From Halorientalis marina (GTDB lineage Archaea; Halobacteriota; Halobacteria; Halobacteriales; Haloarculaceae), in contig NZ_CP095487.1 in assembly GCF_023028345.1 (NCBI RefSeq), forward strand, positions 1,364,001 through 1,428,000: 64,000 bases of DNA, in the 5' to 3' direction. A program made the position numbers and the translations under genes. Below are positions 33,566 through 41,400 of the stretch, piece after piece. Position 1 is the first letter of the stretch. Every line of letters starts with the position of its first letter. Below the pieces are notes generated by a model. That model did no database searches, was not told where the DNA came from, and saw only the letters and a program-made list of their open reading frames with translations.

Positions 33566-36500
33566 ATGAAAAATTTGGGGGCCGCACGCACAAGTGATGA
33601 GCGAGCGGTATCAAATACGATAGCAGTGGTCCTCCTCTTCGGAATCGCGATCGTCGGCGCTCTCCTGGTGGTTACCTTGGGCGGGAGCGCGGCCGACGAG
33701 GTTCGACAGCAGAACGACATGGAAGTGGCCCAGCAGTCGATGCAGGCTCTCTCGAGCCGTTTGTCTGGGCTGAAGACGGGCGACGAAGAGACAGCATCGT
33801 TCAGTCTGCCGGATCGGATGCAGGGGAACACGGAGGTCATCCGACAAACTTCGATCGAACTCGTCGCGGAAACGGAGAGCGGAACGACGTGCACGACCGG
33901 AGATGTCCAGATCTCGACGCTCGTCTACGAAAACCGCGACAACGAGCTGGTCGGTTACGAGGCAGGTGGTGTCTGGCGGAGCTATCCGGACGGCGGATCG
34001 ACGATGGTATCGCCGCCGGCCATCAGCTACCGGAACGGTCGGGTCGAACTCTCGATGGCGAACGTCGAGGGGCAGATGAACAGCCAGATCCAGGCACGAC
34101 TCGACCGACTCGAAACACGGCGGTTCAACGAGAATCTCACCCAGTCCCTGTTCGTCGACGAGACGGCCGACGAACTCCAGTCCGGCTCGTCGACATCCGG
34201 CATCAAGTGTGCCCCCGAAGACCTGGATTCGGTCACGATGACTGTTTCGGGGAGCCCCTTCTCGACTGCGTGGAGTAACTACGCGAACGACCAATGGGAC
34301 TCACGGCCCCAGGCGTCGATCGTCTCTGGCCCGGATCCGCTCACGGTCGAGTTCGATCTCGGCGATACGCGCCGAGCGGAGTTCGCCGTCAACGATAGTG
34401 ACCTCACCCCGACACACGAAGAAGGCGAGCAACTGTCGTTCGATCCGGCGATCAGAAACGTCGGCGGGGAACCCGGGAGCAGTACTGTCGAAACTCGACT
34501 GTACGTCGAGGACGGCGACGGATGGTCCGAGCAGGCGTCTTCGACCGAAACGACGTCGACGCTCCTCGTCGAGGAGAACGAACGACTCGACTTCCAGTTT
34601 GCCGGCTCCAACTTCGATGCGGACGCGGACGGCGAACCGGACGAGGGAACGGACTACAAGATAGAAATCGACACCGGTGACGAGGTCAGCAGTACGATCA
34701 TCAACGTCACTGACGATCCCGCGGATCTCGACATCACCGTCGACAGTTCCACCCCCAGTTCGGTCAGTCAGACCGACGACGAGGACTTCGTCGTCAACGT
34801 GGAGAACACCGGCGCCGTCCCGACCACCCGTGACTTCCAGTTCCACTTCGACACTGACGACGACGGGAGTATCGCCGACGATGTCATCGAAGTGAAAAAC
34901 GCGACCACGATCCCAGCGGGATCGACCCGGACTCTCAGTTTCGCGATCCCGACAGTTACACAGGCCCCGAATCTCGATGCGAAGGTCAGGACTGCCGCTC
35001 TCGATCCGGACGGCGACCTCCCCGAGAGTCCGGTGACACGGATTTCGGTCGGTGACAACCCGTACTACGCGATCGACGACCTCGGTCTATCCGGGTCGAA
35101 CACGCCGCTGAAAGATACGTCGATAACGGTCGAAGCGGACGTAGAGAACACGGGCGGTACGCCCGCTCAGCCTGGCACAGCCAGCGAGCGGGTGACGTTC
35201 GAGATACGGCACGCCGGGAACAGGACACTCGTCGAGGACGCAAGCACGAGCGGGACGGTGCTGACCGACGATCAGGCAGGGGTGGTTGCCCCCGGTAACA
35301 CCGAAACGTTCGATTACACGTTCTCCGGTATCGAACATCCCGGTGAGTACGTCTACACACTGGAGACCGCGAACGTCTCCCAGACCGGCGGCTTCAGTGT
35401 CGTCGAATCCACCAGTCCCTACTTCCTCGTCTCGGAGGTAGAACTGACGCCGGAACCGGCCATCCAGGGCGATACGGTCAACGTCTCGGCGCTCATCACG
35501 AACACGGGCGCGACGACCGGCACGCAGGACGTCACGGCGTCGCTCAACGGCACCGAGATGGACGTGGTCTTGGACGAAACCGTCGATAGCGGCAATTCCG
35601 AGCGCGTGAATCTAACGTTCGACACCGACAGTGCGAACATCGTTGCCAACGAGGTCACCGTCGAGACCGCCGATACCTCGCTCTCGAGAACGCTCAACGT
35701 CTATCAAAACAGTTCGGGGATCGGGATCGGCGGGAGCGGGAACGCGACGATCAACACGACCCGCAACATCACGGCCAGCCTGACGGTTCTGGGGACCGCT
35801 CTGACTGGGACTGGCTACTGGTTTGACGCCCCGGATTACTGGGAGGGCCCCCACTATATCAACCGAGGTCCCGTGACCATGCACATCTATACCAGCAACG
35901 AGTCGAACCCCAACGAGCGGATCTACGCGTGGGGGCCGGAAACTGATCTTAACACGCCGACCATGCGCGTCCGCCAGATTCAGGAGAGCCCGATGCTCAA
36001 CAAGTCCGTTACCGTTGGCCCTGGGACGCAACTATCCGTATTCGCCGCTTCGTACCAAGGCACTTCGTGTGCTTCCAACGACGTTGACATCGACTTCGAT
36101 AGGGGCGTCGGCGCCCCCGACGACGGCGTCAGGACGTACTACGACGAGACGACCGACACATACGAGGATGCGAACCGACTTCGGTGCGATTTCGACACGA
36201 ATGATGCGTGGCACAACGTCAGCAAGAGCAGCAATCAGGGGAACCTGAAGATCCTGAACCGGACCGACAGCAAGATCCCCAATTTCGAGGAAGCCCGACC
36301 GGACCAGCGGAGCGCGGCTGACATCATCTCCGAGAGCAGTCGCGTCGACATCAACAGCACGGGACACGTCCAGCTCGAACCCGACCAGCGTCTCCTGCTA
36401 TACGAACTCTCGGAAGACAACGCCGAGTACGAGAACGCGGACACGGCGGGCGACCCGGACTATAACGACGCCGTCGTGCTGTTCGAGGTCGTCGAGGTAC

Positions 36501-37534
36501 AGGAGACGACCAGGACCGAACCGGAGTTCGAACTCCTGAACACGAGCGGCCCGGCACAGGTCACGCGGCCGAACGACGCCGGATTCGAGGTCGGCATCCG
36601 TAACAACGGCGGCCTAGATGGCAGCACCGAGGTCGACGTCTACGTCGACGGTTCGCTGGAGAAATCGGTCGATACCGGGTCCATCCCCGGAACGAGCAAC
36701 GAAACGGTCTCCGTCCCCGTTTCCTCGACCGGCCTCTCGGAGGGACTCCACGAGGTCGAGTTCCGACTGGCGAGCAACGAGGACCAGCGCGAGCGGCGGA
36801 ACCTCTACGTCGGTACCCAGGTTCAGCCGTTCTTCATCCCCGGGTTCGAGTCGATCCCGGACGCGGTCGAACCCGGGACGGACTTCGACGTCACCGCCGG
36901 CGTGAACAATATCGGACAGGAGGATGGGACACAGACCGTCGAGGTGTCCGTCGCCAACTCCGGGTCGTCGGTCTCGCTCGATTCGTCGCCGACCTGGCCC
37001 GTGACGATTCCCCGGGACGACGAGCGGACGAACGTCTTCTCGTTCGACGCTGGCCCCGACCACGGTGAGGCGACCATCGAGATCGAGACGGAGAACACGA
37101 CGGCGTTCAGGACCGTCGAAGTCACCGAACCGGAGTTCGAGATCGATGCCGTCTACGTCGGCACCGAGCGCTACGACCGTGGCGACACGATCACCAGAAC
37201 GAGCATCGACCAGCTCACTGCCGTCGTCCAGAACGCCGAACCGATCAGCGATACGCAGGACGTCGAACTGCAGATCGACGCTAACGACGACGGGACCTAC
37301 GAGGACCTGCCGGATTCGGAACCAGTCACACTGGAAAACAGCGCGACGACCGTCGACCTCGACACCGGACTCGGGTCCGCAACGCCCGATATCTACGACT
37401 ACAGGATCGTCACCGACGACGACGAGTTCGAGGGCACTATCAGGATCAAAGACGACCCGTCGGGTTACGACATGGACGAAACCGCCGAAAGTGACCTGAT
37501 CTCGGTCAATGTCAACAAAATCCAGTTGGGGTAA
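33566..37534 (+). CDS. Giant pilin-like protein with Ig/CARDB-like domains, locus B (DUF7289-like)
   Basis: This 1322-residue protein starts MKNLGAARTSDERA/VSNTIA, a prepilin-peptidase-like site, then one membrane helix. Residues to about 260 match the locus A protein: STLVYENRDNELV, GGVWRSYPDGGSTMVSPP, W-x-x-Y (TAWSNYAND, Trp 236). The remainder is a chain of beta-sandwich units with CARDB/APHP features such as FVVNVENTGAVPTTRDF, VNVSALITNTGATTGTQDV, FEVGIRNNGGLDGSTEVDV and FDVTAGVNNIGQEDGTQTV. A middle region (about 735-940) has cysteines and a different pattern. Such chains usually project a binding end from the cell, so a pilus-associated adhesin is likely (inference). Many sequons suggest N-glycosylation. 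Confidence 0.78.
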   Translation: MKNLGAARTSDERAVSNTIAVVLLFGIAIVGALLVVTLGGSAADEVRQQNDMEVAQQSMQALSSRLSGLKTGDEETASFSLPDRMQGNTEVIRQTSIELVAETESGTTCTTGDVQISTLVYENRDNELVGYEAGGVWRSYPDGGSTMVSPPAISYRNGRVELSMANVEGQMNSQIQARLDRLETRRFNENLTQSLFVDETADELQSGSSTSGIKCAPEDLDSVTMTVSGSPFSTAWSNYANDQWDSRPQASIVSGPDPLTVEFDLGDTRRAEFAVNDSDLTPTHEEGEQLSFDPAIRNVGGEPGSSTVETRLYVEDGDGWSEQASSTETTSTLLVEENERLDFQFAGSNFDADADGEPDEGTDYKIEIDTGDEVSSTIINVTDDPADLDITVDSSTPSSVSQTDDEDFVVNVENTGAVPTTRDFQFHFDTDDDGSIADDVIEVKNATTIPAGSTRTLSFAIPTVTQAPNLDAKVRTAALDPDGDLPESPVTRISVGDNPYYAIDDLGLSGSNTPLKDTSITVEADVENTGGTPAQPGTASERVTFEIRHAGNRTLVEDASTSGTVLTDDQAGVVAPGNTETFDYTFSGIEHPGEYVYTLETANVSQTGGFSVVESTSPYFLVSEVELTPEPAIQGDTVNVSALITNTGATTGTQDVTASLNGTEMDVVLDETVDSGNSERVNLTFDTDSANIVANEVTVETADTSLSRTLNVYQNSSGIGIGGSGNATINTTRNITASLTVLGTALTGTGYWFDAPDYWEGPHYINRGPVTMHIYTSNESNPNERIYAWGPETDLNTPTMRVRQIQESPMLNKSVTVGPGTQLSVFAASYQGTSCASNDVDIDFDRGVGAPDDGVRTYYDETTDTYEDANRLRCDFDTNDAWHNVSKSSNQGNLKILNRTDSKIPNFEEARPDQRSAADIISESSRVDINSTGHVQLEPDQRLLLYELSEDNAEYENADTAGDPDYNDAVVLFEVVEVQETTRTEPEFELLNTSGPAQVTRPNDAGFEVGIRNNGGLDGSTEVDVYVDGSLEKSVDTGSIPGTSNETVSVPVSSTGLSEGLHEVEFRLASNEDQRERRNLYVGTQVQPFFIPGFESIPDAVEPGTDFDVTAGVNNIGQEDGTQTVEVSVANSGSSVSLDSSPTWPVTIPRDDERTNVFSFDAGPDHGEATIEIETENTTAFRTVEVTEPEFEIDAVYVGTERYDRGDTITRTSIDQLTAVVQNAEPISDTQDVELQIDANDDGTYEDLPDSEPVTLENSATTVDLDTGLGSATPDIYDYRIVTDDDEFEGTIRIKDDPSGYDMDETAESDLISVNVNKIQLG

Positions 37535-38027
37535 CAGCAACCGGGACCCGGCACTCACATACCCGCATCTCGTCGGTCACTCCTGGGCTGTCTACCGACC
37601 GATACCCCGGAGCGATACCCTCGCTCTCCTTTCCTGATAGGACGCCTCCTCTTCCGGGACCGCTCCTGGTTTGGCCTTTCGAGATAACACGAACTCCGGA
37701 CCCGACCGAGCCATTCGACGCTCGTCGGAACTGGGGCAAACGGGGCGGTGCCGAGACGCGAGCGGCGCGACCGCTCGTCGTCACCGCGCTCTCACCCCTC
37801 CCGAACGGCGGAGCGGCCCGAACACTGCCCAATCCGATCGGAACGGACCGCCTGGAACCATGGGCGAATCGCGGCCCCACGGGAGAAACCGTTTCGTCGA
37901 ACCCCGCCCGGCCGTCCGCGGAGCCGTGTAGCTCACCACACGGACGATGCCGTGCACCTCACAGCCGACCTCGTGTTCGGATCGGGCGGGCCGCACCTGG
38001 GATTCTGGGCAGGGCACGTGGTCTCGT
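37535..38027. other. 493-bp gap between convergent genes, no gene seen
   Basis: Between the 3' ends of the giant pilin-like gene and the locus B operon I find no supported gene, RNA or clear repeat. The corresponding gap in locus A is 275 bp. Codon-like periodicity in the last 200 bp is weak and no frame resembles a known protein. Confidence 0.55.
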
Positions 38028-38792
38028 TCAGTCGATCGCTTCGACGTTGATCGTCGTCTGTCGGATGTAGACGCGGTTGACATTGCACGTATAGACGCCG
38101 TTGCTGTCCTGTACCCAGTCCTGTTCGGAACCCAGCCGGTCGAGATAGTTGTCCCACGCGGACGCGTAACGCGAGTCAGTCACGTCGATCGTAATTTCCG
38201 TCGCCTTGGGTGAACTACCGGGAGACGGATAGAGTCGACGTGTCTCGGTCTGACGTCCGGTGACCTGGACGGGGTCTTCGACGCTGATACTTACCGACCC
38301 CGTGAGCTGGACGACGGATAGAATTGCCGTGCCATCCTCACAACTGAACACGGGGCGATGCCGGATTATGCTCCCCTGTTCTCCGACCTGGAACAGGGCC
38401 CCACTCTCGTAGGCGATCTCGTCGGCGGAGCCACTGCGACTGACCGTGAGTGCGTTCGTTTCGATGTCGAACTCGCGTGGACTACCGGGTCCGGTCGTTT
38501 CTTTCACTCGTAACTCGATACCGGATTCCACGAGATCGAGGTTCGCACCATCGATGCCGACGTCGAGTGATCGCTCCGGGACGCCCTGCCTGTGGATGTC
38601 CTCGAACGTCTCCGCGACGCCACGCATCGCTCGATCGGCGGTCTGGACGTCCTCGTCGTCGCTGAAGTCTTCGAGCGTATCGAATCCGACGAGGTAGATC
38701 AGGCTAACACTGCTGGCGATGATCGAGAACATGAGGATGAACCCGATCAGATCGGAGACACTCCGTTCCGTCGGTCTAGTAATTCCTGACAT
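38028..38792 (-). CDS. Pilin-like membrane protein 1, locus B
   Basis: This 254-residue protein has TERS/VSDLIGFILMFSIIASS, a prepilin-like site with Ser in place of the usual Gly/Ala before the cut, then one helix and a neck (VQTADRAMRGVAETFEDIH). The external domain has IAYESGALFQVGEQGSIIRH, PVFSCEDG and the W-x-x-Y motif (AWDNYLDRL). It is the counterpart of 29410-30174 in position, length and motifs. The ATG at 38792 is chosen; a GTG at 38798 would overlap the upstream stop and cannot be excluded. Confidence 0.7.
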   Translation of the reverse strand: MSGITRPTERSVSDLIGFILMFSIIASSVSLIYLVGFDTLEDFSDDEDVQTADRAMRGVAETFEDIHRQGVPERSLDVGIDGANLDLVESGIELRVKETTGPGSPREFDIETNALTVSRSGSADEIAYESGALFQVGEQGSIIRHRPVFSCEDGTAILSVVQLTGSVSISVEDPVQVTGRQTETRRLYPSPGSSPKATEITIDVTDSRYASAWDNYLDRLGSEQDWVQDSNGVYTCNVNRVYIRQTTINVEAID

Positions 38793-38794
38793 TG

Positions 38795-39256
38795 TCACCT
38801 GCTGGTCGGTTGCAGCGAGATACAGTCGTCCGAATTGTCGTAGACGATTCTGATCGGCCCGCCGTTGATAGAGCGTGGGCAGACGTCGGAATCGAGTGAT
38901 AGCTGTACCTGCCGGGAGAGTCCCGATGCGTTCGCGTACAGGACTGCCGTCCCGCTGCGCTCTCGCAACGTGATATCGTACCCCTCGCCGGCGATCCGGG
39001 CGGGGAACGTCACGCGCGAGGAGAGATCGGCGTCCGTGTTCCCGTCGGTGGTGGCGAGTCGGTCGATACGGGTAATCTCGTTCGTAACGCCCTCGCTCAC
39101 GTCTGCCAGCCCCTTTTCGGTGACGCGTTCGGTCTGTCGGTCGAGTAACTGCCCGCTTCCCAGCAACAGACCTGCGATCAACAGCGCGGTGATTCCGAGA
39201 CTCAACGCGTGTGTGAGCGGGATCGACGCCCCGCGACTATCGTCACGCAGCCACAT
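38795..39256 (-). CDS. Pilin-like membrane protein 2, locus B
   Basis: This 153-residue protein starts MWLRDDSRG/ASIPLTHALSLG, prepilin-like, with one helix and a neck helix (GVTNEITRIDRLATTDG), then a small beta domain with RVTFPARIAGEGYDITL and two cysteines. Counterpart of 30171-30659. The ATG at 39256 overlaps the stop of the next upstream gene. Confidence 0.7.
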   Translation of the reverse strand: MWLRDDSRGASIPLTHALSLGITALLIAGLLLGSGQLLDRQTERVTEKGLADVSEGVTNEITRIDRLATTDGNTDADLSSRVTFPARIAGEGYDITLRERSGTAVLYANASGLSRQVQLSLDSDVCPRSINGGPIRIVYDNSDDCISLQPTSR

Positions 39257-40239
39257 CAGCTCCCACCTCCGGTCGCGTTGAGGTAGATCGTCGTCCGATA
39301 GTCCAGCTCCGGTCGCCGGTAGGTGAGGTCCACCGCTGGACGGAGTACCGGGTTCGTGATCTCCGGTTGAACGCCTCCGCCCGACTGCGTGTCGAGATAG
39401 CGGCTGTCGGTGCCGATCCGGTACGTGCCCTTCGGGAGTTTTCCGGCACCGAGACCATTTTGCTCGTTGTCGATTTCCACTGTGTAGGGACGCGAGACGT
39501 ACTCGTTGAACTCGAAGGCCGGGACGGTCGTCGTTCCCGAACCCGGGTCCGCCTCCAGTTCCCCGGTCCCGAGGTTCACGCTCGCGCCGGGATCGACTGA
39601 CTCGACAGCTCGCTGCTCGCCGTTCACGATTGCAATGAACGCAGGCCCATCTATCGGATCGGTCTCGGAACGGTTAATCCGCAGCTCCCACACGTTCCCG
39701 TCACTACCTGTTACGCGGATCGTCGTGTTCGGTCTATTTGCACCGTTGTTATCCGGAAAGTCATCGACTGTGAATTCCATCGGCGCTAGGATCATCATCT
39801 CGTTGCCGACAATCCAGTCGTTTGCCACCGTCGGATCGGCAAGCTGGAACGTATCGGTCGACGTCTGTTCGAGCAACCGCCCGTTCTCCGAGGCGCTTTC
39901 GTTGAACGTCGCGTTGACGAACACGATTCCGTCCTCGAAGGTCATGTTCGAGTACAGTTGCGCGTACGTGGAGACGTTCGACCGGTACGCACTCTCCAGT
40001 TTCCCGGAGTCGGTGACGTCGGTTCCGGCGGCGACGCGCGACGCCATCCGCTGGAGGTCCTGTCTGACCATTTCCTGGGTCCGCTCGGCGTTCTGGAGGG
40101 CCTGCTGGTTCCCCTGTGATCCGATGGTGTCGTTGAACTGCATCCCGTTCAGCAGGACGACGGTCCCCAGGATGACGATCCCGAGGACGATGCCACCGAC
40201 CAGAAGCAACTGCCCTCGGTCACGCGAGCCAGTCACCAT
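39256..40239 (-). CDS. Pilin-like membrane protein 3, locus B
   Basis: This 327-residue protein starts MVTGSRDRG/QLLLVGGIVL, prepilin-like, with a helix followed by a long neck (QGNQQALQNAERTQEMVRQD) and a beta-rich domain with several N-glycosylation sequons. Counterpart of 30652-31617. The ATG at 40239 is chosen because it gives the short N-terminus of the paralogue and overlaps the upstream stop by seven bases. Confidence 0.7.
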   Translation of the reverse strand: MVTGSRDRGQLLLVGGIVLGIVILGTVVLLNGMQFNDTIGSQGNQQALQNAERTQEMVRQDLQRMASRVAAGTDVTDSGKLESAYRSNVSTYAQLYSNMTFEDGIVFVNATFNESASENGRLLEQTSTDTFQLADPTVANDWIVGNEMMILAPMEFTVDDFPDNNGANRPNTTIRVTGSDGNVWELRINRSETDPIDGPAFIAIVNGEQRAVESVDPGASVNLGTGELEADPGSGTTTVPAFEFNEYVSRPYTVEIDNEQNGLGAGKLPKGTYRIGTDSRYLDTQSGGGVQPEITNPVLRPAVDLTYRRPELDYRTTIYLNATGGGS

Positions 40240-40850
40240 ACGACCAGACGCACCTCCACGATGTTGTACAGTGGCTTGTCGGGTTCGGCATCGGGCATGT
40301 AGAATGGGGACGTATCCTTCAGGGAGTCGAACTCGGTGCCGCACTCGCGGGCGTCGGTTTCCGTGGTGTACAGGCTCGACTGGTCGTCGTAGACGGCGAT
40401 CCGGCGACTCACGATGGCCGCGGCGTCTGAGGGGGCCGCGATATCACCGCTGGTCTCGAACTGACGTGATGCGACGACACGCTCTTGCTCACCGGAGCCG
40501 TCCCAGTAGTAGAAGTAGAGATTGTACTCGTAATCCCGCTCGTCGAACGTCTTGTTCAGCATCCGTTCGAGCGTAGTGGACCGTGGCGTTCCCGTATTGA
40601 GGCGGCCCCCGTCGAACGCCCGTTTCCCGGCAGTCCCGTAGCATCTGACGGCACGGCTCAGTGTTCCGTTGCTCGCAGCCAGATCGAGCGTATCCGCGGC
40701 CTGGCTCCGGAGCTGCTCGGTCCGTTCTGCGGACTCACTCGTCCAGGGCCCCACGTCCACGATCTGGAGTCCGTACAGCATCGCCGAGAGGACGATTATC
40801 GCCGCGAACACGCCTTCTAGAGTGTACGCCTGTGATCTGTCGTCGCGCAT
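40233..40850 (-). CDS. Pilin-like membrane protein 4, locus B
   Basis: This 205-residue protein starts MRDDRS/QAYTLEGVFAAII. The conserved Y-T-L-E places a glutamate near position 5 of the mature helix as in classical type IV pilins. It ends NIVEVRLVVW, matching the C-terminal strand of its counterpart 31605-32189. Two cysteines occur (RCYGTAG and ARECGTEF). One base separates it from the upstream gene. Confidence 0.7.
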   Translation of the reverse strand: MRDDRSQAYTLEGVFAAIIVLSAMLYGLQIVDVGPWTSESAERTEQLRSQAADTLDLAASNGTLSRAVRCYGTAGKRAFDGGRLNTGTPRSTTLERMLNKTFDERDYEYNLYFYYWDGSGEQERVVASRQFETSGDIAAPSDAAAIVSRRIAVYDDQSSLYTTETDARECGTEFDSLKDTSPFYMPDAEPDKPLYNIVEVRLVVW

Positions 40851-40851
40851 T

Positions 40852-41388
40852 TTACCACACCCTCACCACCAGATAGCAGGCCGGACTGCACTCGCTGCTC
40901 GGATCCTCGCTGAACGTGACAACACGTGTGCGTGTCGCTGCGGACTGGTTGTCGTAGTCGTCACCGAACTCGTAGAATCCACGCCCCTCGAAATACACCG
41001 GTTCACGGATGTCGCTGTCACCTTCGAGTGTGAACTCCGATGCATTGACCACGGCTACGTTGACGTTCGGTTTCGCCTGCCGTTCGGTCTGCGTGTTTAG
41101 CCCGGCCCGTTGCCTGAACCGCTCGAAGTCGGTCGAGAGGTTCGAATACAGGTCGTCCGAGCTACCACCAGTCTCGTTCCGGAGGATGTTCTGTTTCCCG
41201 GGAACGCTGTACTCGGCGACGATGTACTCACTGGCTCGTTCGGCCTGTTCCTGATCGATTCCGTCGACGGAACTCTCGTACGACTCGAACACCCCCGGCA
41301 GGAACCCGAACACGAACAGGACGGTCGCGAGCATGATGCTCACGCCGAGGATGTAATCCTGCGTCGTCTGTCCCCTATCCCGTGTCAT
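40852..41388 (-). CDS. Pilin-like membrane protein 5, locus B
   Basis: This 178-residue protein starts MTRDRG/QTTQDYILGVSIM, prepilin-like, with a single helix and an external domain ending CSPACYLVVRVW. Counterpart of 32191-32760. It follows the pilC-like gene with a 12-base gap, so the operon reads pilB - pilC - pilin 5 - 4 - 3 - 2 - 1. Confidence 0.7.
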   Translation of the reverse strand: MTRDRGQTTQDYILGVSIMLATVLFVFGFLPGVFESYESSVDGIDQEQAERASEYIVAEYSVPGKQNILRNETGGSSDDLYSNLSTDFERFRQRAGLNTQTERQAKPNVNVAVVNASEFTLEGDSDIREPVYFEGRGFYEFGDDYDNQSAATRTRVVTFSEDPSSECSPACYLVVRVW

Positions 41389-41400
41389 GATTCGATCCCG

